A stretch of DNA of 64,000 nt from Ipomoea triloba. Lineage: Eukaryota > Streptophyta > Magnoliopsida > Solanales > Convolvulaceae. Position numbers and translations under genes: made by a program. The notes below the pieces were generated by a model. It ran no database searches. It was not told the origin of the DNA and was given only the letters and a program-made list of their open reading frames with translations. Shown piece by piece: positions 11,445 to 21,970 of this stretch. Where the stretch lies: assembly GCF_003576645.1 (NCBI RefSeq), contig NC_044925.1, positions 5,290,107 to 5,354,106 on the forward strand, read 5' to 3'. The stretch's first letter is position 1, and each line of letters begins with the position of its first letter.

Positions 11445-11680
11445 TAAAAGCAGAAATACCATGTAAACTGAGAGCATAGGTGGTATAAATTTGTAATTTT
11501 AAACAAAAAGTGACAAGTTGGATTCATTTCCTTATAAGTTTGATATGATCTTTGAGTTGACAGTCATGAACTTCTAAGGATCACCAGGATCTTTTGAGAT
11601 CTTATGAAGACCTAAACAATTCTAAGGATCATTTCATATATCATATTTTAAGAAATGATTAGCTAGTAGATATTGTTTAA
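11031..11680. repeat. (TA)n array and 242-bp segment duplicated across a single N
   Basis: (TA)n occupies 11031-11110 and 11354-11438. The 242 bp after the first array (11111-11352) and after the second (11439-11680) appear identical by eye. A single N at 11353 separates them. Two contigs that both ended in the same (TA)n array were probably abutted without merging, so the true genome likely holds one array and one copy. Confidence 0.8.
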
Positions 11681-11840
11681 TAAGATCATAAGATTCTTTT
11701 TCATTTAGACCTATACTCCCATCTAAGTCTTAGGTAATAATGTTCAAAACAGGGTACACAATAGGCCAAACATGTTTTTATTTTTTCCTCAAAGTTCATC
11801 ATTTTATCTTCTAGTATGACTAAAAACTTAGCCCTAGCCT

Positions 11841-12060
11841 TTTTTTTTAGTTAGGTGATTCCAACATCGCCGGATTAATCTTAAGCCCACAAGACCCTGC
11901 CCTTAGAGTCATTAAGGAGGTAAATTGCGAGTCGTGCAATCAACCCACTGGTCAGATCTTAATTTTCACATGCGCAGAATGTCGCACAAGGATCCAATCC
12001 AGACCTCACTCCCGCCTCCTGTCATGACCTTTAAGTCAGGCGACAAACAAACTACCCGGG
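11841..12060 (-). mobile_element. Candidate tRNA-derived SINE or other short retroelement
   Basis: A GC-rich block of about 210 bp begins, on +, with a poly(T) run at 11841-11848 and ends near CTACCCGGGTAT. On the minus strand it starts GGGTAGTTTGTTTGTCGCCTG, reminiscent of a tRNA D-arm, and ends in poly(A). The head is shared with 855-900. I could not find a clear target-site duplication, so the class is tentative. Confidence 0.4.
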
Positions 12061-12514
12061 TATAAGTTGATCATAAAAAGAAAACTTATTATTATATCTC
12101 TTTAATTAACATCTATTTACCCCACGAAAGAACCAATACTTTAGACCTAATTTGGATGTTAGGGCAGATTTATTGAGCCCCATTTTAGACTGTTATGGAG
12201 ACACACAAAAAGAATTGGGATTTTAAAAAAAGGGAGGATGATTTAGGTTTAGGTTTAGGTTTAGGGTGTGCCATTGTTAAAGTGGAGTTTAATCCTGTAA
12301 GTAATTAACACCTGGCCAGTAGGCAGAGGTCATAGACATGCTAGGAAGAAGGGAACCAATTCAAAGAAGGAAACAAACAAAGAGACAGCCAGCCGATCCC
12401 TATTCTCAGGTATCCATAAAGGCAACAGTAGCATTTAGATTTCAGCAAATATAATATATACACCAATGGACTCCACTTTTGGTGAAACCAAGAATCAAGA
12501 ACCAGTTCATGGTA

Positions 12515-12622
12515 CTGCAACACGTAAACCCAAAAAAGCACCTTGAAATTTTAAAACATGGAAAAAAAAAAAAAAGCTCAAGGCGTGCAGGGAAACAGGA
12601 AAATGATGAAGAGCGAGCTTAC
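12515..12622 (-). other. Probable 3'UTR intron of the TCP gene
   Basis: On the minus strand, 46 bp after the TCP stop, there is a good donor (ACCTG followed by GTAAGCTC). A poly-T-rich stretch and a good acceptor (ACGTGTTGCAG) close at 12515. The intron would be 108 bp, a usual plant size. Transcribed sequence would then continue to about 12300. This is read from splice consensus only. Confidence 0.5.
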
Positions 12623-12668
12623 CAGGTCTGAAGATGGAGGGTTGAGATGAAGTGACAGTGAACGGAAA

Positions 12669-14135
12669 TCAATTCTTTCCTTTTCCCTTGTGGTCGGAGG
12701 GGCGAGCGGCGGGGTGGGCGTCCCCGTAGTAGAGCTGCAAACGGGCGTCGAATCGGGGCAGAAATTGGTGGTGCTGATGGTGGTTGTCGGCATTAGGGGC
12801 GGCGGCCGAGAAGGTGAAGAAACCCGGTGACGATCCGTCTAAGGGAGGAAACCTCTGGAAATGAGGCAGGAGAGACGGGGAAGAAGAATTGGACTGAAGG
12901 GTCCCCCTATTGAAACCGGCAGGAAGGCCGGAAGATGAAGAAGACGGCGAAATGCTGAAGCTTAGGTTGTACTCATTGTTAGTGCTTTGTTGTTGGGGAT
13001 TGCCATTATTTCCGGCAGGGGCGGGTAAATGGTCTGAAACAAAGGAGAAGTGCTGAAGCTCCCCTCCACCCATATTGAACAACGGGGAAGACACCGAAGA
13101 AGGTAGAGGATTATTAGGATTCGTCATATGAATAATGTTCCCAGGAAAGGCCGAGGATGAAGAGTGGTGGTGATGATCCATTGGGCGGGATAGCAGGCCG
13201 CTAGTGAAATAATCCATGGGGGTCGGAGATTTAGCAAAGAAATTTGTGTTTGTGTCTCTTTGAGCAGCAACATTACTAGGACTGGTAGTTCCGGTCAATA
13301 ACTCGGTGAAGGACGAGGAAGAAATTGGGTTTAAATTGTGGTGGTTGGGGTGGGAGTGGGGCCGGGCGGAGACACCGTGGTGCTCGTGGTGGTGGTGGTG
13401 GGACGAGGTGTCATTAGTATTCTCCTTTTCCTTCTCTTTCTCCTTTTCGGCGGTCCTCTCGCGGGCACGCTCCCGGGCCTTGATCCGACCCTCGGACCGG
13501 GAGAGCGAGAGGCCGGCACCCGCGCCCCCGCCTCCGCCCGACCCCTTGCTGGTCTCGGAGGTGCTACTACAAGACTTGGATAAGAGCAGCATATTGTGAT
13601 CCCCTTCCATTTCAATGTCGCCCTGCTCTTGCTCTTGCAGGCCTGCGCTCGACCTCCGCTCGTCGCTCAGCTCGGCGAAGGGAGCGTTCAAAGAAGGCAG
13701 GTCGGCTATAGAGGGAGCCGCGGCCTTCAACAGCCACTCCACCGCCTTGCTGGGCTGATCGTACCCGAGACGGTCCTGCAAATCGTAGAACTGTATAGCC
13801 GTGTTGACCGAGAGGCGGACCCGTCGGTCTCTCAGCCCTTTTGATGTCAGTACTTTACTGTGCCTATCTTTCCCGCCGGAAGCCCGGGAAACCCGCACAA
13901 TCCGAGAGGACGAAGGCCACCCGCAGAGGCTCCCAACCCCCACGCCATGGCTACTGCTAATATTCAATCCTCTGGCGGCGGCCCCGCCGCCGCCCCTCTT
14001 GAGCTCCCCGTCGTCTTCTTCGTCCGGGTACGGGTCATCTCCGTTGTGGGCTATCTTCGCCCCATTCCCATTCCCATTTCCGATTCTTTGGAACTTACTA
14101 CACCCCTGATGAGCTTCAATCTCCTCCATCTCCAT
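12669..14135 (-). CDS. TCP2-like: Class II (CIN-type) TCP transcription factor, TCP2/TCP24-like
   Basis: This is a 488-aa single-exon frame. The TCP domain is at about residues 88-147: basic region [20 protein letters not shown], then helix-loop-helix [20 protein letters not shown] and [20 protein letters not shown]. Gly-Leu-Tyr details ([23 protein letters not shown]) match the TCP2/TCP24 subgroup rather than TCP3/4/10. The linker [12 protein letters not shown] and an R domain ([20 protein letters not shown], about 211-230) confirm the subgroup. CIN-type TCPs bind GTGGNCCC-type sites in the nucleus, restrain cell proliferation and promote leaf maturation. The protein is longer than Arabidopsis TCP2 because of Gly, His, Ser and Asn runs. 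Residues about 409-415 (RGTLQSN) are encoded by a miR319 target site. The first ATG in frame is chosen; a second Met lies two codons on. Confidence 0.93.
   Translation of the reverse strand: MEMEEIEAHQGCSKFQRIGNGNGNGAKIAHNGDDPYPDEEDDGELKRGGGGAAARGLNISSSHGVGVGSLCGWPSSSRIVRVSRASGGKDRHSKVLTSKGLRDRRVRLSVNTAIQFYDLQDRLGYDQPSKAVEWLLKAAAPSIADLPSLNAPFAELSDERRSSAGLQEQEQGDIEMEGDHNMLLLSKSCSSTSETSKGSGGGGGAGAGLSLSRSEGRIKARERARERTAEKEKEKEKENTNDTSSHHHHHEHHGVSARPHSHPNHHNLNPISSSSFTELLTGTTSPSNVAAQRDTNTNFFAKSPTPMDYFTSGLLSRPMDHHHHSSSSAFPGNIIHMTNPNNPLPSSVSSPLFNMGGGELQHFSFVSDHLPAPAGNNGNPQQQSTNNEYNLSFSISPSSSSSGLPAGFNRGTLQSNSSSPSLLPHFQRFPPLDGSSPGFFTFSAAAPNADNHHQHHQFLPRFDARLQLYYGDAHPAARPSDHKGKGKN
12889..12909 (-). promoter_or_regulatory. 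miR319 target site in the TCP coding region
   Basis: The + strand here reads TTGGACTGAAGGG and then TCCCCCTA. The first 13 bases equal the 5' end of plant miR319, so the minus-strand mRNA pairs perfectly with the miRNA seed and cleavage region; the remaining 8 positions pair partly. miR319 guides cleavage of CIN-type TCP mRNAs in all flowering plants studied, so this gene is expected to be under that control. Confidence 0.9.
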
Positions 14136-14217
14136 ACCACTTTCATACCTTTCCCAAAACCTCTCTCTTTAATCAGACTTCGTGCACTGGGTTTCAAGAA
14201 TCGAAATTAGGGCTCAG

Positions 14218-14220
14218 CTA

Positions 14221-14250
<30 letters not shown>
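14218..14250 (-). promoter_or_regulatory. (CT)n tract in the TCP 5' leader, possible 5'UTR intron acceptor
   Basis: On the minus strand a (CT)13-14 tract ends in CTGTAG just before CTGAGCCCTAATTTCG, about 80 bp upstream of the TCP start codon. This is either a plain CT microsatellite of a plant 5'UTR or the polypyrimidine tract and acceptor of a 5'UTR intron. A possible donor (TTCTGA followed by GTGAGTAAAA) lies near 14742. Both readings are inference. Confidence 0.35.
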
Positions 14251-14251
<1 letters not shown>

Positions 14252-15998
14252 TATTATAGAGGTGGGTTTTGGGTGTCCTTTGCATTGATGATGATTACGC
14301 AGTAGTACTTTGGTTTGTGGTGTAATGTATACATATACATACAAACCCCCATACGTATACGTTTTGTGTGTTGTGGGGGATTGATTGATTGGATTGATAT
14401 TATCACGTTCAGGACCCGTTGAAATGTCAGAACACTAGAGAGGAGAGAAGACGAGAAAACAAAGAAAGAAAGCCAAAAGCTTTTTTCTCTTTCCTGGCGG
14501 CACTGCTTTCAAAAGCTCTCTCTGAAAACTCTTTTATTACAAGCTCTTCCTCCTCATCATCCTCATCAGCTTCTTCTGTGAACACAACCCACAATTAATT
14601 AAAGTACAAATATTTTCAGAAACCATTAAAACAAGACAGGCATCACTTTCATTATGGGGGTAATTAATAACTACACATCACCTAATAAATAACCTAATTA
14701 CTACTAATCATCTCATTTTTCATTTGGGGTTTTACTCACTCAGAAATTGCAGGCCTCCTTTGATCTGAAGCTTTCAGATTTAATTAGCTTGGGGTGGATG
14801 GGTGGGTGGGGTGAAGAAAGTGGCATGGCTTGATCTGAAAAAGGCAAGAAAGAAGGCTTTTTGAGTGAGGGCTATGGAGAGAGAGTTTACTTTTTTTCTT
14901 TTTTTTTCTTTTTTTTTTCTGTAATTAAAGCCTTGCTGACCCTAGAAAATGCAGACATTATTGCTCAACACAAAGATAATGACCAACCACAAAAAAAAAA
15001 AATAAAAAATAAAATACAAATTGCAACTGTGTAGATATTCTGGGGTTTTAAATCTAACACTGGTAGTATTGTATTTAAAAAAAAAAAAGAATAAATAAAT
15101 AAATAAATAAATCGTGTTTTTTGTGTTTGTGTGTGGCTGTACCCACAAGACCGCAAGAAGGTTGTAGCTAGTGTTAACCTCGTCGTGACAAAAGTCAAAT
15201 CCTTAACTGTTCGATCTGTGATTTCTCCCCTCCCATCAACTCAAACCTTGTCCGGATCAGCTCCTGCCAGACATTCAACAACACCCATTAACACAAACAA
15301 CAACAAAAACAACATAAATTCTTGCTAATTAAACGCCATTCACTCCTTATAATGGCAACAAAAAAAAAAAAAAGCTTGCATTTTTACGAGTTTTTAGGAG
15401 AATGGTATCACCACAAAAAATGGGTTTCCCAGGAAATGAAGATATACAGATCGAATTGAAGGAGGAGGGTTTAGTGTGGCAAGTGGAGATGAAAGGAAGC
15501 TCGGCTCGGAGAAATTAAGAATGGGTACCCGAAATTCCGGCTTATCTTAGTATTTTGCGAACTCCGACGAGACTCTCTCAGTGATTCACTTCTACCATGT
15601 CCTCCGCTTTAATTCAAAACCCCAACCACAACAAACCAAAACAAGAATGAAAAATTTTAATGGAGCTGTAAAGCCAAGAATTCAGGTGAATTTTCTTTGA
15701 AAACTTGTTTAAAATTTAGAGAGAGAAGGGAGAGAGGGAGAGAATCAAAGCCCTAAGGTTTAGGGATAAAAGAGAAATGAAATGGGCATTGGGGCGAATC
15801 ACGGGACTTATCGGGAAAGGACAGACACAGCGCCGTTCTCCCTCTCTCCTGCTTTTTCTTCCGTTTTTATTTTTTAGTAATTTCTTTTCGTTTGCCAACA
15901 ACGTAAATTTTTGTCTTTCTTAAATCACACCATTCACCCTTTAATCAAATATATATGCTAAATCTATGCCAGGATATTATTCATCAATTATCTACTTT
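14251..15998. promoter_or_regulatory. TCP upstream region: 5' leader and promoter
   Basis: This stretch holds no open frame with coding character. It has several CT/TTC-rich, leader-like segments on the minus strand (14440-14580, 14740-14890, 15700-15860), poly(A) and poly(T) runs, and a TAAA-type microsatellite near 15092-15112. Gene spacing suggests that the TCP promoter and a long 5'UTR lie here. I see no certain TATA box or start. Confidence 0.4.
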
Positions 15999-17022
15999 AA
16001 TACTCGTAATCTAAATTAAATTTTATATTTCAAATGAGTTTAATTATTTATGGGTTAATATATTACGTGTTTAAAATTTTATCCACACACCAACTTTGGA
16101 AAAAAATTCATGTTATACTCCGTAACTATAATTAGATTATATATATTAAATGTATTCTGTAATAGTTATACTGGAAAATAAATAAAGAAAAATGAGGTTA
16201 AATCTCAACCATTGATTTTGTCCGGATCAAGCATCCAAAATGAAGAAAAATGTTTTTAACAAAATACGGTGTCATTATGGTAATTTTGTGTAAGTTTGTT
16301 CAATTTTTTTTTCTTTGGGTGCACTATTTTTCTTCTTTGAGTGCATATTGTTCTTTTTTCGAGTGGATAGTTTCTCTCCTAGTGTATATTTACTTTATTA
16401 GCTTCTCAAAAAATTGTGCATTATTTTCTTCTTGGAGTGCATATTCTACATTAATACTTGTAATCTAAATTCAATTTTATATTTGAAATGAGTTTAATTA
16501 TTTATTGGTTATATATTACTATATTAGGCGTTTAAAATTTTATCCACACACCAACTTTGGAAAAAAATTAATGTTATAACTATAATTAGATTATATATAT
16601 TAAATGTATTCCGTAATAGTTATCTTGGAAAATAAATAAATAAAAATGATGTTAAATCTCAACCATTGATTTCGTCCGGATCAAGCATCCCGAATGAAGA
16701 AAAATGTTTTTAGAAAAATGCAGTGGTAGAATGATAATTTTGTGGAAGTTATTTCAGTTTTTTTTCTTTTTGGTGCACTATTTTCCTTCTTTGAGTGCAT
16801 TGTTCCTTCATCGAGTGCATAATTTCTCTCCTAGTGTATATTTACTTTATTAGATTCTCAGAAGATTGTGCATTATTTTCTTCTTGGAGTGCATATTCTA
16901 CATTAATACTCGTATTCTAAATTCAATTTTATATTTGAAATGAGTTTAATTATTTATGGGTTAATATATTACGTGTTTAATATTTTATCCACACACCAAC
17001 TTTGGAAAAAAATTAATGTTAT

Positions 17023-17080
<58 letters not shown>

Positions 17081-17100
17081 TGTATTCTGTAATAGTTATA
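15999..17100. repeat. Tandem repeat, about 453-bp unit, 2.4 copies
   Basis: Units start at 15999, 16453 and 16904 with AATACTYGTAWTCTAAATT. They share ACACACCAACTTTGG, TTAAATCTCAACCATTGATTT and TTGAGTGCAT. The third copy stops near 17100. Where units 1 and 2 have a short TATATATATTAAATG, unit 3 has a (TA)25 array (17026-17075) before the same ATTAAATGTATTC, which shows a microsatellite expanded inside a repeat unit. Confidence 0.8.
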
Positions 17101-17130
17101 TTCAAAAATACTTGTGTGTGTATATATTAT

Positions 17131-17649
17131 AGGATCGCGTTCAAATGAGAATCACTTGTCCAAGAGAAAAATCATAACGCATGTCAACCGTCCACGCGTC
17201 TAGATCTAGCTTATCAGAAGTGCAAATAAAATGTATTACAAGTGCAAGTATCAATTTCATGCAGTGCACCTAAGTGCAAATAAAATGTATTATAAGTGCA
17301 AGTAAAATGTATTACAGGTGCAAGTAAAATTTAGACTGGGCATAGATACTAAGTACACCTAACATTATAACTAGTTGCACCTAATGTTATAATTAGGTAC
17401 ACCTAGGTGCACAAATGTTAATAATGTAAATTACTTGCATTTGTAAGTGAAAAATATGTGCACTTGTAAGTGAGTTTACTTGCACATATAACACATTTAA
17501 TTGCACCAAATTTTGAGTTATTTATGAAAATGCCACCACGTCATTTTTAAAAAAATTACATCTGATTCGTTGATCTGGACACGTGGACAACTGTAAATTG
17601 TTCTTATTCCTCTCCTGGGCGCCTGTTCTCATTAGAGTCCGCCCCTAAT

Positions 17650-17652
<3 letters not shown>
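17131..17652. mobile_element. Micron-like element between TA tracts, GTGCAAG-type interior repeats
   Basis: The element lies between a TATATATTAT tract (to 17130) and a long (TA)n array (17653-17736). The left end reads AGGATCGCGTTCAAATGAGAA; the complement of the right end reads CTCATTAGGGGCGGACTCT and then AATGAGAAC, a weak terminal inverted repeat. The interior (17210-17470) is a degenerate minisatellite of AAATGTATTACAAGTGCAAG units. No coding capacity. Microsatellite-targeting MITEs of this kind are known in rice as Micron. Confidence 0.55.

Positions 17653-17736
<84 letters not shown>
17653..17736. repeat. (TA)42 microsatellite
   Basis: An uninterrupted AT dinucleotide array separating two different interspersed elements (17131-17652 and 17737-18138). 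Confidence 0.95.
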
Positions 17737-17738
<2 letters not shown>

Positions 17739-18134
17739 GGTGCTGAGATAGCTTGCTGTGCGGTTAACACAAAATCACGCACCTTAAGTACACAAATCGC
17801 GCACCTTAAAAACCTTAAGTTTCAACAACTCACGCACCTTAAGCATACAAATCACGCAAGAAAACCACACACCTTAAGCTTCAAGTTGGTGCACCTTAAG
17901 TTTCAACAACTACTCACATTAAGCACACAACCCACGTACCTTAAGCACAAAACTCACGCACTTTAAGCACAAAAAAATCACGTACTTTAAGAAGAAAAAC
18001 CACCCACCTTAAATTTGACTTAGATGCAAAAATTACCAAATTGTCACCGTGTTTTTTATTTTATTTTGTTAATCATAAACGTTGATTTAAGTAAGATCAA
18101 TGACTCAGATTTAACCGTACAACCCATGAGAACT

Positions 18135-18138
<4 letters not shown>
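17737..18138. mobile_element. (TA)n-flanked element with ACGCACCTTAAGCACA minisatellite
   Basis: This 402-bp segment is bracketed by (TA)n on both sides. Its middle (17770-18010) is a run of about ten degenerate units, core CACGCACCTTAAGCACACAA. The outer 30-100 bp on each side are unique text (CTGGTGCTGAGATAGC; TTTAACCGTACAACCCATGAG). No open frame. The architecture matches 17131-17652 and 41090-41990: unique ends, minisatellite middle, TA-array flanks. Confidence 0.5.
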
Positions 18139-18203
<65 letters not shown>

Positions 18204-18211
18204 ATATATAT
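18139..18211. repeat. (TA)n with (TATG)n variant block
   Basis: A TA array interrupted by TGTATGTATGTA near 18191-18202, followed by a further short TA stretch. Confidence 0.9.
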
Positions 18212-18358
18212 GTTCAAAAGATAACCACCTTTGTAAAAAGTGATAATCAATCTCAACTGCTTATTAAAATTCATTAGTCATTGATGATTTTAATAAAATG
18301 AAGATGTGGTCAATTTGATAATTTTTACAAACTTTTTAACTTTGCAATATTTATAATA

Positions 18359-18523
18359 TTGATACCACTCATTTTTTTGTACTATTGACTCTGTTACAAT
18401 GTAGTATATGTTCATAGATACTTTCTCAACCAAATGAAGCACAAATAACCAATACCGCCTCCACTGAGGCTCGAACCCACTCCCTACCATGTGGGGGTGC
18501 AACCGGTTGATACCACTCATTTT
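18359..18523 (-). mobile_element. tRNA-type SINE with 17-bp TSD
   Basis: TTGATACCACTCATTTT occurs at 18359-18375 and 18507-18523. The 131-bp insert between begins on + with T-runs (the poly(A) tail of a minus-strand element). On the minus strand GGGTTCGAGCC is a good RNA polymerase III B box, followed by CAGTGGAGGCGGTATTGG and, near the tail, ACTACATTGTAACAGAGTCA. Related copies lie at 51640-51735 and, more distantly, at 45579, 32624 and 60902. The A box is weak, so the copy may be 5'-truncated. Confidence 0.75.
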
Positions 18524-18599
18524 CTCCTTATATTTAGCAACTATTTATCATTGATCTGTCTAAATGAATAGATCATATTAATCATCACTTTTTCACCTA

Positions 18600-19090
18600 G
18601 GAATATGTTATCACATATTCATCCCCTTCTACTCAACCTATTCATCCCCTTCTACTCCAACTTCAATTGCACAACCTCAAATCCTCCTCCATACGTGTGC
18701 CCCATAAGATGTCGTGTTTTCCTACCAAACATTTTATTGTGCTCCACGTCGCAGAGCACGTTAGGGGTTCCTAGTAACCACTCGAAGACTACGCATGTAC
18801 CCCCACCCCACCTCACTATGCGGCTCGCCTACGCAGTTTGCTCGAGCGATCCATCCTAGCGGTTACCTCCTCTATCGAACAACCCTAGCCAGCCAAACTA
18901 AGTTGAGGCCCTCCAATAGTCGATGAATAGCCAAGGCAAGCCGATAAGGGGCGAAAAGGCCCCAAGGGCATAGACTCGGGAGTGGTCCGATGACTTGCTA
19001 ACAATCGTCCGCTTTGCCCCCACGACGCTGGAGTCGTCGGTTGGCGCCCCCCCCCCCCCACGGCCTAGGCAAACTACTCCTTCTTGCCAT
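18600..19090. other. GC-rich block of unknown origin
   Basis: GC content rises sharply from about 18680 to 19070, ending in a C12 run. ATTCATCCCCTTCTACTC is tandemly duplicated at 18618-18660. An 84-aa open frame (18605-18859) has no recognisable domain. The block is bounded by AT-rich DNA and may be a captured or inserted fragment. I cannot name it. Confidence 0.35.
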
Positions 19091-19274
19091 TTGTTTTCCT
19101 AAATTCTACTTCGAACTACATTGCTAAACGCACCAAAACGAAATCATATTTTCCTCCCAAAATATTGTACATTAAAACAATTAAAACAATAAAATAATAT
19201 TAAAAGTACAATAACATTAAAACACGAAATCGTATAACATCAAAACATTGTTATGCATTAGGATTAGTACGTTG

Positions 19275-19280
<6 letters not shown>

Positions 19281-19350
<70 letters not shown>
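19281..19350. repeat. (TA)35 microsatellite
   Basis: A perfect TA dinucleotide array with no recognised element at its edges. Confidence 0.95.
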
Positions 19351-19354
<4 letters not shown>

Positions 19355-19594
19355 TGGGATCATTTCAGTAATTAACTCTTAAAAAATTAGTATAAATATT
19401 AAGAAACGGTACTGAAAATTTTCTCGTTTCTACCGGATTTGAGTGAAATTACCATCCCAAATAAATGAGAGATAAAACTATATATAAGAAGTAAGAAACT
19501 ATTCAAATGTTGTCACTCAATAACATATTATAATTCATTCAAGAAGGTTTTTATTTAGTTAAAGATGTAATGCCTGGAAGGTTGTAGTAATTGT

Positions 19595-19672
19595 GGTCGT
19601 GCCGGAGTGGTTATCGGGCATGACTAGAAATCATGTGGGCTTTGCCCGCGCACGTTAAAAGAATTGAACGTC
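19595..19672 (+). pseudogene. tRNA-Ser(AGA) relic with broken T-arm
   Basis: GGTCGTGCCGGAGTGGTTATC gives the acceptor and D-arm text of a plant tRNA-Ser. CATGA CTAGAAA TCATG forms a perfect 5-bp anticodon stem with anticodon AGA, and TGGGCTTTGCCCGC is the usual long variable arm. After that the expected GGTTCGAATCC T-arm is replaced by ACGTTAAAAGAATTGAACG. The B box and T-loop are therefore gone and the gene should be silent. Confidence 0.65.
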
Positions 19673-19855
19673 GTGTTTCAATGGGCAAAGCGCACCCAAT
19701 ATCAATGCACATTTTAAAGTATTGAATTTTGTTCAATTTAAAAATCGAGAAACTAAATTTAATATTGTTGATTTAAAATACATTAATATTGTTAATTTAG
19801 TACTCTATATTAAAATCTTAAATTTATTTAGATTTTAGATATTTATATTATTGTA

Positions 19856-19907
<52 letters not shown>
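19856..19907. repeat. (AAT)17 microsatellite
   Basis: A trinucleotide array in very AT-rich DNA. Confidence 0.9.
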
Positions 19908-20777
19908 TAAACCATTTTTATAGATTTGATATTTATATTTTAGGAAATAACTTATATAGTATTCTAATATATATAATGTCTATAAATTATTACCATTGAA
20001 GAATATAAGAAAATATATGGTAGATATGATGCATGTGCATGGCAACAATAGTTGAAAAAGATAATGAAAGTTATAATGGTAGGGGTATTTTTGACCAAAA
20101 CATTATATAGTACAACTCAAATATTATAATGTATATAAAAAAAAGTAATGAAAAAAATAAACATAAATGAAAAATATAACTTTCATTCACACTTTTTAGT
20201 TTTTAGATACAATCGTTTAAGTTAGCTTGGAGTCTAAAGCAAAACAATCGGATATATATATGTTGCGATGATAAATTAAATATATCATATATATCAAACA
20301 CTTATTTCTCTTAATACTGGCTTTTGTTTTTTTTTTTTTTGTTTTTTTCAATACAATGACATATTGTTTTAAACAATTATAAATATATAAACATAATTAT
20401 GCATTTTAGATTTATTTTTTGTGTGCAGTGATAGTCTACAAACTACACATGAAATATAAATTGATTTGACTGAAAGAATAATGTTAACAAGAGAATCGAA
20501 CTCGTTACTATTGGTATAAAAGTTTTACTTTTAATACTCCATAATACTCAAGCCCATAAGTGTTCTAACGTTGGTTACATGATGCTACAAGTATTCCCTT
20601 GGTTACATGATGCTACAAGTAATTCCAATATTAAATGCTAACTAAAATGCGTCAATGGCAAGCCTACATTCCTCCTTAATTACAATAAAAAATTTAAACC
20701 TTAATCAACAACACAAGATAAACAAGTATGGATCGATAATATAGTATTTTTCTTATTTTTATTTATTTATTATTATT

Positions 20778-20813
<36 letters not shown>

Positions 20814-21090
20814 GCTGTTGTTGTTGTTTACATCAAAAGTTTCAAATAGAAAAGAAAAGAGCAACTCAATAAATGAAAATCACACTAAATTAAAGTTGTA
20901 CTTTTCTGGACTAAGCCCCCAATAATATCACATTGACATTCGTTCGGACCCTTCCCCCTCCCCCAATCGTTATATCATGCATCAGGGTCCACCTTATATT
21001 GTGAATCTTGATCCAAAATGACATTTAGATTATGTATTTGCAGTAAATAACATATTTATGACTACACGATTGAATTTCAAAAAAGATGAC
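19908..21090. other. AT-rich intergenic DNA with simple repeats
   Basis: It contains a (TTG)n array at 20781-20828 and a 27-bp tandem duplication near 20570-20623 (TTGGTTACATGATGCTACAAG). No coding or RNA signal recognised. Confidence 0.5.
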
Positions 21091-21099
21091 TCCCTCACA

Positions 21100-21970
21100 T
21101 GCACATCTTGCTATTTGCCAAAAGAATAAATAGGGCAAATTCTGCAAACGAAATTGAAGCCCTGATCTTAGATGAAATATCAGACCTATATGTTGATGTT
21201 GAATACCATGACATTAAAGGTTAGTGCACATGTTATGTTATTGTGGAACATAGACAACTCTCTTGGTCTTTGCAACGGTACCGTCTCATCGTCATAAGAT
21301 TGGCAGATCACATTGTCGAAGCAAGAATAGTTAATGAGACACATGAAGGAACCAAAGTTCTTATTCCCCGAATGTCTTTCACTCCTTCTGATACGAGATT
21401 GCCCTTCAAGTTCCAACGTAAACAATTGCCATTGATGCCAGCATATTCCATGACTATCAACAAAAGGCAAGGTCAAACACTAACTCATGTTGGGTTATTG
21501 TTGAAAAAACTGGTGTTTAATCACTGTCAATTGTACGTGTTTTTTCCCGAGTCACCCATTTTGATGGCCTGAAGGTGTTAGCTGTAGACGAGGATGGACA
21601 GGATTCTATTACTACTACTAATGTCGTCTACAAAGAGGTTTCAATAATCTGTAATTTGAACCGGTGATATTATGTTTTTTTTTTCAAAGAACACTTTTGC
21701 CCAAGTTATACAAATCCTAAACACTGATACATAAAATCCCCAAAATTTCAGCATTAGATGCTTACATCTACACATTAGCTATTAATTCAACATTTATTTT
21801 GTCAAATTCAAGCAAGGATAACATCACATAAAATAATCGATTCAAATCATCTTTTCAATTGCACTATATAATATTTGATGTTATAATTTATATAATTATA
21901 TATCGATCCAAATATTCTTAAAATATTATAGCAACTCAATTCCGCGCATCACACGTGTGAAAATACTAGT
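21100..21970 (+). mobile_element. Helitron remnant: helicase C-terminus and 3' end
   Basis: The frame at 21243-21572 reads RYRLIVIRLADHIVEARIV, then KVLIPRMSFTPSDTRLPFKF and MTINKRQGQTLTHVGL. These are conserved blocks of the C-terminal PIF1-like helicase of the RepHel protein of plant Helitrons. A frameshift after 21540 moves the homology (VFSRVTHFDGLKVLAVDEDG, NVVYKEVF) to another frame up to about 21650. At the 3' side, CGCGCATCACACGTGTGAAAATA and then CTAGT (21966-21970) give a short hairpin CACACGTGTG followed by the Helitron CTAG-T terminus. The Rep nuclease and 5' end are missing. Confidence 0.75.

Noticed and set aside
12240..12270. TTTAGG-type repeats (also near 5558) as interstitial telomere
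   Set aside because: Only two to four imperfect units; too short for a telomeric relic.
13306..14210. Several plus-strand frames of 80-116 aa
   Set aside because: They are opposite or out-of-frame readings of the GC-rich TCP gene, rich in Arg, Pro and Trp without domain signals.
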